Of a stretch of 44,016 bases of DNA, positions 35,782 to 43,231 are shown piece by piece. The translations under genes and the position numbers were made by a program. The DNA comes from a virus. Within the stretch, counting starts at the first letter, position 1. Every line of letters begins with the position of its first letter. Under the pieces are notes generated by a model. The model did no database searches. It was not told the origin of the DNA and saw only the letters and a list, made by a program, of their open reading frames with translations. The stretch covers positions 1-44,016 of the IMG/VR virus record IMGVR_UViG_3300008516_000235. One strand, given 5' to 3'.

Positions 35782-36312
35782 GTGGGAATTGTGAGGGAGC
35801 CTTTCGCTATTCACAGAGGCGTCATGGATAACGGGACAAAGTACACGCTGGTTGATTGGAACGGGATTCTCCCTGGCCCGCGGGAGAGTCTAGGAGAATG
35901 GATCGAACGGATAGTAGATGCCAACAGCGATGAAGCTGAGGAAAGGAGCGGGATGTGCAAGACGTGTGAGACGTGTAAGTGGTGTGAAGAAGAGCGCATT
36001 GAAACCGACTTGGTCGATGCGGTGGTGGCGCGGTGGTGTCGTCGGCATCCACAGAAGGTGTCTGTGTTAAGGGGTGACTGGTGCGGTGAGTGGGCGCCGC
36101 GGGAAGAGAAGACCATCGAAGAGTTGACGGAAGGGCGGCTCAAGGGGTTTACGCGGAACCCTGAACAAGCTCCGCACTTCACGATAGAAGGGGTAATCGG
36201 TGTGTTGGAGACTGCTGCTGGCTGCAATCGACGATCAATAGATGACGTGGCTGCGTGTATGCGGCGGGTGATCAAGGGGCTTGATGCCGACAGCGACGAA
36301 GAAGGTGCATGA
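35782..36312 (+). CDS. Cys-rich hypothetical protein before the terminase
   Basis: The longest reading starts at GTG 35782 (176 residues). A better supported start may be ATG 35953 after GGAAAGGAGCGG, beginning MCKTCETCKWCEEE. The Cys-rich opening plus WCRRHPQKV and GDWCGEW suggest a small zinc domain of the type often seen in phage early operons. The C-terminal 60 residues are helical (EGVIGVLETAAGCNRRSIDD). It overlaps the small terminase start. The first 57 residues may belong to a separate or fused unit. Confidence 0.5.
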   Translation: MGIVREPFAIHRGVMDNGTKYTLVDWNGILPGPRESLGEWIERIVDANSDEAEERSGMCKTCETCKWCEEERIETDLVDAVVARWCRRHPQKVSVLRGDWCGEWAPREEKTIEELTEGRLKGFTRNPEQAPHFTIEGVIGVLETAAGCNRRSIDDVAACMRRVIKGLDADSDEEGA

Positions 36313-36719
36313 TGTCTGAGGGGCTGACCGTGCTCCAGGGGAAGTTTGTGCAGGAATACATAGCCAATGGGTTCAAGGATGCCAAGAATGCGGCTTTGCG
36401 GGCTGGGGCAACCGAATCAACGGCGAAAGATGCGCACCGTAATTTTCTCGGTTCAGACACGGTCAGAAAAGCGATTGACGATGCGAAGGATGCTTTCCAA
36501 TCAGAGTGTCGCGACGAGCTTGTTGGCAGTGCGCAGATGGCAATCCGGGCACTTCGGGATGTGATCGATGATCCGCAGGCTCCACATGGCGCCAAGGTAC
36601 AGGCAGCGAAGTCGCTGATTGAGCTTTCGGGAGTGGGTTCGCAAGAGTTCAAGCTGGCCGGCGTTCAGAGAATCGAGGTTGTGCGTGTTGACAAGAGCCA
36701 CCCTGCGGATGCTGCATGA
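36309..36719 (+). CDS. Terminase small subunit
   Basis: The product has 136 residues from ATG 36309, overlapping the previous stop. LQGKFVQEYIANGFKDAKNAALRAGA then STAKDAHRNFLGSDTVRKAIDDAK is the helix-turn-helix pattern of small terminases (N...AA.RAGY..., then V...I). The C-terminal part (AIRALRDVIDDPQAPHGAKVQAAKSLIELSG) forms the oligomerisation helices. The protein binds the packaging site and stimulates the large subunit, whose gene starts 10 bases before this one ends. Confidence 0.85.
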   Translation: MMSEGLTVLQGKFVQEYIANGFKDAKNAALRAGATESTAKDAHRNFLGSDTVRKAIDDAKDAFQSECRDELVGSAQMAIRALRDVIDDPQAPHGAKVQAAKSLIELSGVGSQEFKLAGVQRIEVVRVDKSHPADAA

Positions 36720-37956
36720 GAAGCAGCGAGCCTTTTGTGATTGCGATCGGAAGCGTATTGTCGTTCGCGCTGGTCGGCGTGGCGGCAAGACGACTGGGAT
36801 TGCTGATCGCCATGTCAACAAGTTTCTAGATGGACACCGCGTTCTGTACGGAGCCCCAACGGAGGATCAAGTGCAACGCTATTGGTTTGAGGTGACGGTG
36901 GCGCTGGCTGAGCCGATTGCGGCCGGGATCTACAAGAAGAACGAATCAACGCACACGATCGAACTCCCAGGGACTGAGCAACGCATCAAGGCGAAGACAA
37001 TGTGGAACCCGAACACGGCCCGCGGTGACTACGGAGACGAAGTTTGCCTTGATGAGTTCCAGATGATGAAGGAGACGACATGGACGCAGGTTATCGCGCC
37101 GATGATGCTCGATCACGACGGAACGACTACGTTCATCTACACGCCGCCTGATGCTGCTCACGCAGTACGCTCGCAGGCAACCGATCCGATGTTTGCCGCA
37201 AAGCTCTATGAGAAGGCGCGGAAGGACACAACAGGCCGTTGGGCGTGCTTCCATTTTACATCGCACGACAACCCCCACCTGAGCACAGTCGCCCTCGAAG
37301 AGATCACGCTTGACATTGATGACCGCTCCTATCGCCAGGAGATCATGGCGGAGGACATCTGGGAGACGCCGGGCGCGCTATGGACACAAGACATCGTTGA
37401 CAACACGCGGGTCCGCTCGGACGGCGCGCCGATTTGGTACGAGATGATCTGTGTCTTTATTGACCCCTCAAAATCGGGTAAGCCCGGCGCGGATGAATGT
37501 GGGATGTCTGTTGAGGGGCTGGCATCGGATGGCCGCGCATTGACGATCAATGATCTCTCTGAGAGATGTCCGCCGGATCGGTGGGGGATAACGGCAGTCG
37601 GTGCTGTGGGAGACTATCGTGAGATGTGCGGGCACATTGAAATATGCGCAGAGGATAACATCGGCGGTCAAATGATCATGACGACGATCAACCCGATTGC
37701 TGAAGCAATGGGGATTCCTGAAGCGCGAATGACAGAGGAGAATCTTATTCCCTCAGTGTCGAATAAGTACATCCGGGCGCAGCCGATCCGGGCGCGATGG
37801 AAGAAGCAGTGCGGAATCATCGGGAATCAGCCACGCCTTGAGTACCAGATGTGCAACTGGATTGACGGCGCACAATGGTCTCCAGACCGCATGGAAGCAA
37901 TGGTGGGGGGCAAGCGGCGGCTGTTGCTGAAGCAGAAGATCGTGACGGAGTTCTGA
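36709..37956 (+). CDS. Terminase large subunit
   Basis: The product has 415 residues from ATG 36709; a GTG 24 bases upstream with GAGGTT before it is an alternative. Walker A is AGRRGGKTT near residue 21 and Walker B is around VCLDEF. The C-terminal nuclease has CVFIDPSKSGKPGADE with the first Asp, EDNIGG as the middle acidic site and SPDRMEAMV as the third. It would pump DNA into the prohead and cut it. The order small subunit, large subunit, portal is standard, though a 1-kb region with small genes and regulatory elements separates it from the portal here. Confidence 0.9.
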   Translation: MLHEKQRAFCDCDRKRIVVRAGRRGGKTTGIADRHVNKFLDGHRVLYGAPTEDQVQRYWFEVTVALAEPIAAGIYKKNESTHTIELPGTEQRIKAKTMWNPNTARGDYGDEVCLDEFQMMKETTWTQVIAPMMLDHDGTTTFIYTPPDAAHAVRSQATDPMFAAKLYEKARKDTTGRWACFHFTSHDNPHLSTVALEEITLDIDDRSYRQEIMAEDIWETPGALWTQDIVDNTRVRSDGAPIWYEMICVFIDPSKSGKPGADECGMSVEGLASDGRALTINDLSERCPPDRWGITAVGAVGDYREMCGHIEICAEDNIGGQMIMTTINPIAEAMGIPEARMTEENLIPSVSNKYIRAQPIRARWKKQCGIIGNQPRLEYQMCNWIDGAQWSPDRMEAMVGGKRRLLLKQKIVTEF

Positions 37957-37969
37957 GGAAAGGAGCGAG

Positions 37970-38059
37970 ATGATGAAACAACGAGGGCTACCTGAAGTGC
38001 AAAAGATACCGCCATGTCCGCCGTGTAAGCCACCGGAAGGAGGATGTGGCCGCGCTTGA
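37970..38059 (+). CDS. Possible 29-residue Pro/Cys peptide
   Basis: ATG 37970 (or 37973) follows AAAGGAGCGAG. The peptide KIPPCPPCKPPEGGCG has a C-x2-C pair and a third Cys. The strong ribosome-binding site argues for translation. The length argues for caution. Confidence 0.35.
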   Translation: MMKQRGLPEVQKIPPCPPCKPPEGGCGRA

Positions 38060-38120
38060 ACGCGAAACAGAGGCGTTGCTGAGCCAGCATGGCGCAGAGT
38101 AGATAAGCCAGGGGGTGATT

Positions 38121-38234
38121 ATGCGCTGTCCCGAATGCCAAGGACAAGGCTGCGTTCATTGCGATTGGACGGGCTGGGTTGCCTGTGATGGGGATGCGCC
38201 CGATCCAACAGGCGCAGATGTGACGAGAGAGTGA
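38121..38234 (+). CDS. 37-residue Cys-rich peptide
   Basis: ATG 38121 lies after AGGGGGTGATT. MRCPECQGQGCVHCDWTGWVAC resembles one zinc finger of the DnaJ Cys-rich type (CPEC.G.G.C..C..TG). The tail is acidic. Such peptides recur in phage genomes, often near terminase genes. The rest of 37957..38385 holds only the 29-residue peptide above and a possible 25-residue His-rich reading frame (38251..38328). Confidence 0.45.
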   Translation: MRCPECQGQGCVHCDWTGWVACDGDAPDPTGADVTRE

Positions 38235-38385
38235 TGAGGAGGTGATTGCTATGCCGACGACACTTGATGGACCGTCACGGCATTCGCACCACGCGGGGGC
38301 TGCGCATCCGCCGAATCACGCAGAGTAGACAGAAAGGCGCTGTATGTGCTACGGAACATCATCGAAGAGCTGTAGGGAGGAAACG

Positions 38386-38724
38386 ATGAAGACTGATGCG
38401 ATCAAGGGGATTCAGGACAACGTGCCTGCGATCTTGCGGCATTACAACCGATTTGAGCTTGCAGACTTGACAGAATCGACACTGGCCGCCCTGGAGGCCG
38501 AGAACGCAAGGCTGCGAGAGGCGTTACAAGACGTCTGCTACGACAGCGCTGGGAATAAGTTCGGAGATAGTCTGCTGGAGAGCCTTGGCAATCTTGATCA
38601 CGCGCATCCGAGTGCATGGGCATTCTCGCAAGGCTGGATTGCTTGGCTGACGCGCCAAGGGGAGGCCATCGTTGAGGCATCACGCGCCCTCTCCTCCGCG
38701 CCGAGTGAGGCGAAAACCCCTTGA
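38386..38724 (+). CDS. MKT-type coiled-coil protein, copy B
   Basis: The product has 112 residues. ATG 38386 with GGGAGGAAACG upstream is preferred over a start 42 bases upstream. It begins MKTDAIKGIQDN, has a coiled coil LAALEAENARLREALQ and ends ALSSAPSEAK. The 5' and 3' ends match those of the 33587 gene at DNA level, while the middle differs. The promoter at 38721 begins over its stop codon. Function unknown. Confidence 0.62.
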   Translation: MKTDAIKGIQDNVPAILRHYNRFELADLTESTLAALEAENARLREALQDVCYDSAGNKFGDSLLESLGNLDHAHPSAWAFSQGWIAWLTRQGEAIVEASRALSSAPSEAKTP

Positions 38725-38749
38725 CTCGCTGATCCTGATCCGCTACACT
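38721..38749 (+). promoter_or_regulatory. Candidate late promoter
   Basis: TTGACT at 38721, a 17-base spacer and TACACT at 38744. It faces the portal gene and the rest of the late operon. A strong intrinsic terminator begins 9 bases after the -10, so full-length late transcripts would need antitermination. Confidence 0.6.
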
Positions 38750-38757
38750 ACCTGACG

Positions 38758-38790
38758 TGACTGGCTTCACGGCCAGTCATTCTTTTTTTT
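38758..38790 (+). terminator. Strong intrinsic terminator ahead of the late genes
   Basis: TGACTGGC and GCCAGTCA form an 8-bp perfect stem with a 6-base loop, followed directly by TTCTTTTTTTT. It would stop early transcripts coming from the terminase side and also transcripts begun at 38721. Confidence 0.85.
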
Positions 38791-38795
38791 GCGAC

Positions 38796-38907
38796 GGGAC
38801 TGCGGCGCGCAAGGCCGGGAAACGCGACGAGGACTTCATGCCGCACGGAGCTAGCTTGCGCTAAGTGCGGGGCAAGGCACCGTTCCGGTTCGATTCCGGT
38901 CAGTCCC
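38796..38907 (+). other. tRNA-like or structured leader element before the portal
   Basis: GGGACTG (38796..38802) pairs perfectly with CAGTCCC (38901..38907). Just inside, CCGG-TTCGATT-CCGG looks like a tRNA T-arm. The middle, about 80 bases, forms a hairpin with CCGCAC/GTGCGG and an inner TAGC/GCTA but no cloverleaf. No CCA is encoded. It lies between the terminator and the portal ribosome-binding site, so it could be a 5' leader element, a site for an antitermination factor, or a decayed tRNA. Confidence 0.4.
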
Positions 38908-38943
38908 TATGAGGAGAAGGAGGCAGCTGGCGAAAGGGCGTCA

Positions 38944-40971
38944 ATGGGAGTGGCCCAGACCGTCATCGACCGCCTCGCGCAGTGGGCTGTGCGGAAGAGT
39001 TCGTATGCGCCTACTGCTCCTCGCATTGGCGATAGCGGAATTGCCGGCATGCCTCTGTGGGCTGAATGGTCAACGAAGCGCGCCGTCAACGAAGGGTACA
39101 AGGCCCACTACGCTCTCTACGCAGTAGCCTCTGACCTAGCTGGCTGTGTCCGTTCCCCGCCATGGGCGCTGAATCGCCGTACGAAAGACGGCGCAGAGGT
39201 CGTTGACAATCACCCGCTCGCCGAGATGGTGCGCCGGCCGAATCGCGGCGAGACGTGGGGCGGACTACTTGAGGCGTGGGATCTCTTCAAATCACTCGCT
39301 GGCAACGCCCTTGGCCGTGTCATCATCTCCGATTCTCAGGTTCTCGCGTGGAAGCTACGCCCTGACCGGATGAAGCCTATCCCCGACAAGAACGGCTACA
39401 TCGTAGAGTGGGAGTATCAGGTCGGCGGACAGTCCGAGCGGTTCCCCGCCGAGGAGATCCTGCACTTCAAGTTCTTCGATCCGGGTAGCGACCACTGGGG
39501 CATGGCGCCGCTACAGGCGGCCGCACACCTGGTCGACACCGCGAACTCGGGGATCACGTCGAACAAGTCGCTAGTCAACAACATGGGTCGGCCGGCGGGC
39601 ATGTTCAATCCGTCGGGCAAGGTGCCACCGATGAGTGAGAAGCAACGTAATCAATGGGAAAAGTCGATCAACAAGCACATGACCGGGCCGAAGAACACGG
39701 GCAAGTTCCTGGTCAACCCGTTCGAAGCAGAGTTCCAACAGTACGAGTTCTCACCGGTAGAACTCGACTACCTCAACTCATTCGTTGCCTACGAAAACGG
39801 AATCTACAAGGCGTTCCACGTCCTGCCCGAAGCGATGGGCGCTGAGGCGACGTATGAGAACAAGCGCTGGGCGATGCGCGAGAAGTGGAGCGGGCCGGTC
39901 AACTCGAGGCTGAGGGAGATGAGGGGGGTACTCAATCTCTTCTTTGCTGAGGCATTCGGCACAGCCTATCCCCCGGCTGTCGGTGATATCTACCTCGACT
40001 TCGACCTGACGGATACGCCGGCAGTCATCGAGGCACGCAAGGAGATGTTCGAATCTGCTGCGAAGATCTGGGCAATGGGTGTGCCGTTCGACTCAGTGGA
40101 TCGTCAGATGGACCTCGGCTTCGGGCCACAGGTAGGCGGCGATGTTGGCTACATCGACATGCGATTGGTGCCAGCAGGGGCATCAGCGCCGACGGATCTC
40201 TCTCGGCAGGTCCGCGCGGTGGACTTCACGAAGGATCAGCTCGCGGCCCATTGGAGAGCAACGGAAACCCGCAAACAGGGGTGGGTACGTGGGGTGGCCG
40301 AGAAGGTGAAGGTGCTGTTTGCGGCCGAACGGCGCGTCGTGGTCAAGGCGGTCAAGGACGGTAGCCTGGATGTCTCAGATGTGGTCGATGCCGGGCGGAG
40401 CAAGTGGGAAGAGCTGTTGACGGCGGTCTTCCGGGCAGTAATCGAGGACTTCGGGGACCAGGTGGCTGCAGGGCTATTCGGCGAGCGGGCGGTTCGGACC
40501 GACTTCGATCCATGGGACGACCTGATCCAAGCGTGGGTGAATGAGAAGACGCTGGAGCACGTCGATTACATTGCGGCCACGACGAAGACGAAGCTACGCA
40601 AGCTGGTCCTTGAGGGGATCGATGAAGGCCAGTCCATCTCTCAGATCGCGCGCTCTCTAGACGAGCAGTACATCGACTGGACGGGGATGGGCGATCAGGC
40701 GATCACGACGAGCCGAGCGTATACGATCGCCCGCACGGAAGTCCATTGTGCGTCAGGCTTCGCAATGCACGAATCAGCGCGGCAATCAGGTGTGGTGGAC
40801 GAGAAGCATTGGCTGGATGCAGGTGATGAGAGGGTGCGGGATGCCCATGCGGGAAACACGGCGGCGGGGTGGCTGCGGTTCGATGAAGTCTATCCGAACG
40901 GGGCGATGTATCCGGGTGACGGGACCGACGATGTGAATTGTCGGTGTACGGAGATGTATCGATCGAGGTGA
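38944..40971 (+). CDS. Portal protein fused to a MuF-type head protein domain
   Basis: The product has 675 residues from ATG 38944, after AAGGAGGCAGC. Residues about 60 to 420 are an HK97-type portal: NHPLAEMVRRPN, GNALGRVIIS, WKLRPDRMKPI, HFKFFDPGSDHWGMAPLQAA, GRPAGMFNPSG. Residues about 520 to 672 are a MuF/SPP1 gp7-type domain: ISQIARSLDEQY, SRAYTIARTEVHCAS, KHWLDAGDERVRDAH and the final DDVNCRCTE. In most phages these are two genes. The fusion would put the MuF domain, normally packaged inside the head, on every portal subunit. It starts the late operon. Confidence 0.88.
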   Translation: MGVAQTVIDRLAQWAVRKSSYAPTAPRIGDSGIAGMPLWAEWSTKRAVNEGYKAHYALYAVASDLAGCVRSPPWALNRRTKDGAEVVDNHPLAEMVRRPNRGETWGGLLEAWDLFKSLAGNALGRVIISDSQVLAWKLRPDRMKPIPDKNGYIVEWEYQVGGQSERFPAEEILHFKFFDPGSDHWGMAPLQAAAHLVDTANSGITSNKSLVNNMGRPAGMFNPSGKVPPMSEKQRNQWEKSINKHMTGPKNTGKFLVNPFEAEFQQYEFSPVELDYLNSFVAYENGIYKAFHVLPEAMGAEATYENKRWAMREKWSGPVNSRLREMRGVLNLFFAEAFGTAYPPAVGDIYLDFDLTDTPAVIEARKEMFESAAKIWAMGVPFDSVDRQMDLGFGPQVGGDVGYIDMRLVPAGASAPTDLSRQVRAVDFTKDQLAAHWRATETRKQGWVRGVAEKVKVLFAAERRVVVKAVKDGSLDVSDVVDAGRSKWEELLTAVFRAVIEDFGDQVAAGLFGERAVRTDFDPWDDLIQAWVNEKTLEHVDYIAATTKTKLRKLVLEGIDEGQSISQIARSLDEQYIDWTGMGDQAITTSRAYTIARTEVHCASGFAMHESARQSGVVDEKHWLDAGDERVRDAHAGNTAAGWLRFDEVYPNGAMYPGDGTDDVNCRCTEMYRSR

Positions 40972-40976
40972 GGGGA

Positions 40977-41789
40977 ATGTATCGAGCGTACAAGTTGAAA
41001 GTGCGGGACGTGGGGGCCGAAGGCACCGGGACGTTCGCGGGCTATTCGTCGGTATTCGGGAACGTCGATTTCTACGGGACCGTCGTTGATGCAGGTGCAT
41101 TCAAGCGGACGATTGACCACAACGATGGCATCTTCCCGCTGATTGACTTCCACTGGCCCGACCGCGCAGTTGGATTGGTCCGTGTCTCAGAAGACAAGAC
41201 CGGCCTCTTGACTGAGGGCGCCCTGGATCTTGACATCCAACGCGGCCAAGAGCTGTATAGCGGATTGAAGTTCGGCGAGAAGGTAGCTGATCTAGGTTGG
41301 GATTCGACTGGTGGATACATCGATCGGATGTCGATTGGGTTCGACGTGGTCACGGAAGAGAAGAAGGACGGGATTACTCATTTCAAGGAACTCAGTCTGT
41401 GGGAGATCTCGCTGATCACCAAGAACTTTGCGGCCAACGAGGAAGCTCTTGTGACCGATGTGCGAGCGGCGTGTGTCGGGCTACAGCGGGTGAATGCGGC
41501 GATCCGTACCGGAGCAGAGGAAGAGCTACGTGCAGGGATGGCCGAATTGAGGGCACTACTCAACACGGAAACGGAAGACGAGGTGGATCCGCTTGAGGAC
41601 TTCATGGCGGAGACGCGTGAACAACTGAACGAACTCAAGGCACTCCTCGCCAAGGAAGGCTCGGGACTTTCCACCCTTCCGGCGGGCGACCCGTCGAATG
41701 AGGGTAGCGACTCGCAACAGCACTCGCTTCTCGATGAGCTTCGTTTACACGGACAGCGCCTACATAAGACGCTGAATGAAGAGAGGTGA
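40977..41789 (+). CDS. Prohead maturation protease (HK97-type, family U35)
   Basis: The product has 270 residues. ATG 40977 follows GAGGTGAGGGGA, the same leader as for the capsid gene. FAGYSSVFGNVDFYGTVVDAGAF is the typical opening. DFHWPDRAVG carries the His, YIDRMSIGFDV the Ser, and ELSLWEISLITKNF the acidic motif, as in HK97 gp4-type proteases. The last 90 residues (LNELKALLAKEG) are helical and may act as scaffold. It would cleave the capsid delta domain and itself. Confidence 0.9.
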   Translation: MYRAYKLKVRDVGAEGTGTFAGYSSVFGNVDFYGTVVDAGAFKRTIDHNDGIFPLIDFHWPDRAVGLVRVSEDKTGLLTEGALDLDIQRGQELYSGLKFGEKVADLGWDSTGGYIDRMSIGFDVVTEEKKDGITHFKELSLWEISLITKNFAANEEALVTDVRAACVGLQRVNAAIRTGAEEELRAGMAELRALLNTETEDEVDPLEDFMAETREQLNELKALLAKEGSGLSTLPAGDPSNEGSDSQQHSLLDELRLHGQRLHKTLNEER

Positions 41790-41794
41790 GGGGA

Positions 41795-43219
41795 ATGAGA
41801 AAGAGACTGTGGAAGACGCTCGTCAACATTCTGCTGTTCCCGGTATTCCAGGGCTTGGCAGATGTGGCGACAGGCGAACCGCCTTCTGTCGCACAGGTCC
41901 AGAAGGACTTCAAGTCGGTGATGGAGGAGCTGAACCTTCGTGTCCAGGAGTTGCGTGAGCTTCAGACGGAGATTGAGCAAGACAAGGTCGAGTTCGGCGA
42001 GCAGATGGGTGGAACGAATGCCCAGCTGGAAGGACTTGAGGCGCAGATTACCGAGCTTCAGGCGGAGCAGCGCAAGCTGAACGAGGATTTCCACGCACCG
42101 CGATTGACGGGCGAGGAAGTGAGGCAGGCAGAGACCGACGATCAACTGAAGGCGTTCTTCAAGTTCATGCGCTTCGCTGCATCAGAAGGCGGGACGGAGC
42201 CGCTCACGGAAGAGGAGCGCGTCGCGCTCTACCCGGACAACGAACGCGGGTATTCCTTCATCTTTGAGAAGGACAGCCCTGCGTCACGGGTCAAGCCGGA
42301 GCAGGCACGCGCGCTGGTCGAGAACACCACGGGACAGATTCTGGTCCCCGAGTCGTTCGATACGTCGATCATCCGCTCTGTGGAAGAGGGAGCACTTGTC
42401 CGGCCGCGGGCCTACGTGCGGACGATCAGGAGCGATCGTGAGAAGTACCGCAAGCTGACCGAGTTCTCGGTTGACTGTGGCGAGGCGCTCGAGCTCGGTG
42501 GTTCAGTAACCGAGAGCGACATCACGCCGAGTCGGGAATGGCAGTACATCGAGAACTGGTATGGCCTCTGCTACTTCGGCGTGAATGAACTGATGGACGC
42601 CGACATCGAGCTGCTTGCCCACATGAAGGATTCCTTCGCGCGGGCACGCCGGGAGAAAGAGGATTACTACTACCTCGCGAACGGTGCAGGTCATGCCAGC
42701 CATCAGCCGGAGAAGCTCGTCGACGATTCGACGATCACGGCGATCGAAGCAGCGGCTGCAGGGACCATCTGTTTCGAGGACTTGATTGATCTTCAGAAAG
42801 GCTACGAGGATTCCAGTTCAACGCCGTTGAAGGATGTCTACCGGCGGGCCGGTGTGTACTTCATGCACCCGTTCACCGAGCTTGCAGTGATGAAGCTGCG
42901 TGGCGATGGCGGTGGTGGTGCCGGGACTGGCAACTTCATGTGGCAGCCGGCAGTCACGGCAGGCAAGCCGAACACCATTTGGGGTCTTCCGGTCTACACG
43001 TCGACCAACATGGCACAGATTGAGGCTTCGGCCAATTCCGTATGGTTCGGCGACGTGCGGAGCTGTTATCGGATTCTCGATCGGATCGGGATGCAGATGC
43101 AACGACTCATTGAGATCAAGGCACTGGCCGGATTGGTCGGCTTCTTGTTCACGTTCCGGAACACGGGTGGGATCATCCGGTCGGAAGCGGCGCGGATTCT
43201 CCAGCATCCGTCGGAGTAG
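41795..43219 (+). CDS. Major capsid protein, HK97 fold
   Basis: The product has 474 residues. ATG 41795 follows GAGGTGAGGGGA. Residues about 35 to 105 are a coiled-coil delta domain (VMEELNLRVQELRELQTEI, LEGLEAQITELQAEQRKL). Residues about 180 to 470 are the HK97-fold shell: GQILVPESFDTSIIRSVEEGALVR, WQYIENWYGLCYFG, EKEDYYYLANGAG, YFMHPFTELAVMKL. The N-terminus is unusual: LWKTLVNILLFPVFQGLADVA is hydrophobic and signal-like ahead of the delta domain. It would be removed with the delta domain by the protease upstream. Confidence 0.92.
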   Translation: MRKRLWKTLVNILLFPVFQGLADVATGEPPSVAQVQKDFKSVMEELNLRVQELRELQTEIEQDKVEFGEQMGGTNAQLEGLEAQITELQAEQRKLNEDFHAPRLTGEEVRQAETDDQLKAFFKFMRFAASEGGTEPLTEEERVALYPDNERGYSFIFEKDSPASRVKPEQARALVENTTGQILVPESFDTSIIRSVEEGALVRPRAYVRTIRSDREKYRKLTEFSVDCGEALELGGSVTESDITPSREWQYIENWYGLCYFGVNELMDADIELLAHMKDSFARARREKEDYYYLANGAGHASHQPEKLVDDSTITAIEAAAAGTICFEDLIDLQKGYEDSSSTPLKDVYRRAGVYFMHPFTELAVMKLRGDGGGGAGTGNFMWQPAVTAGKPNTIWGLPVYTSTNMAQIEASANSVWFGDVRSCYRILDRIGMQMQRLIEIKALAGLVGFLFTFRNTGGIIRSEAARILQHPSE

Positions 43220-43231
43220 GGGGGAATCGAC

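Noticed and set aside
38251-38328. A 25-codon His-rich reading frame before the 38386 gene
   Set aside because: It is too short and has no family. It is mentioned only because it has a GAGGAGG context; I would not call it a gene without expression data.
38757-38864. A 35-codon GTG frame directly after the late promoter -10
   Set aside because: Its codons run through the terminator hairpin and its T-run. An intrinsic terminator is the simpler reading.
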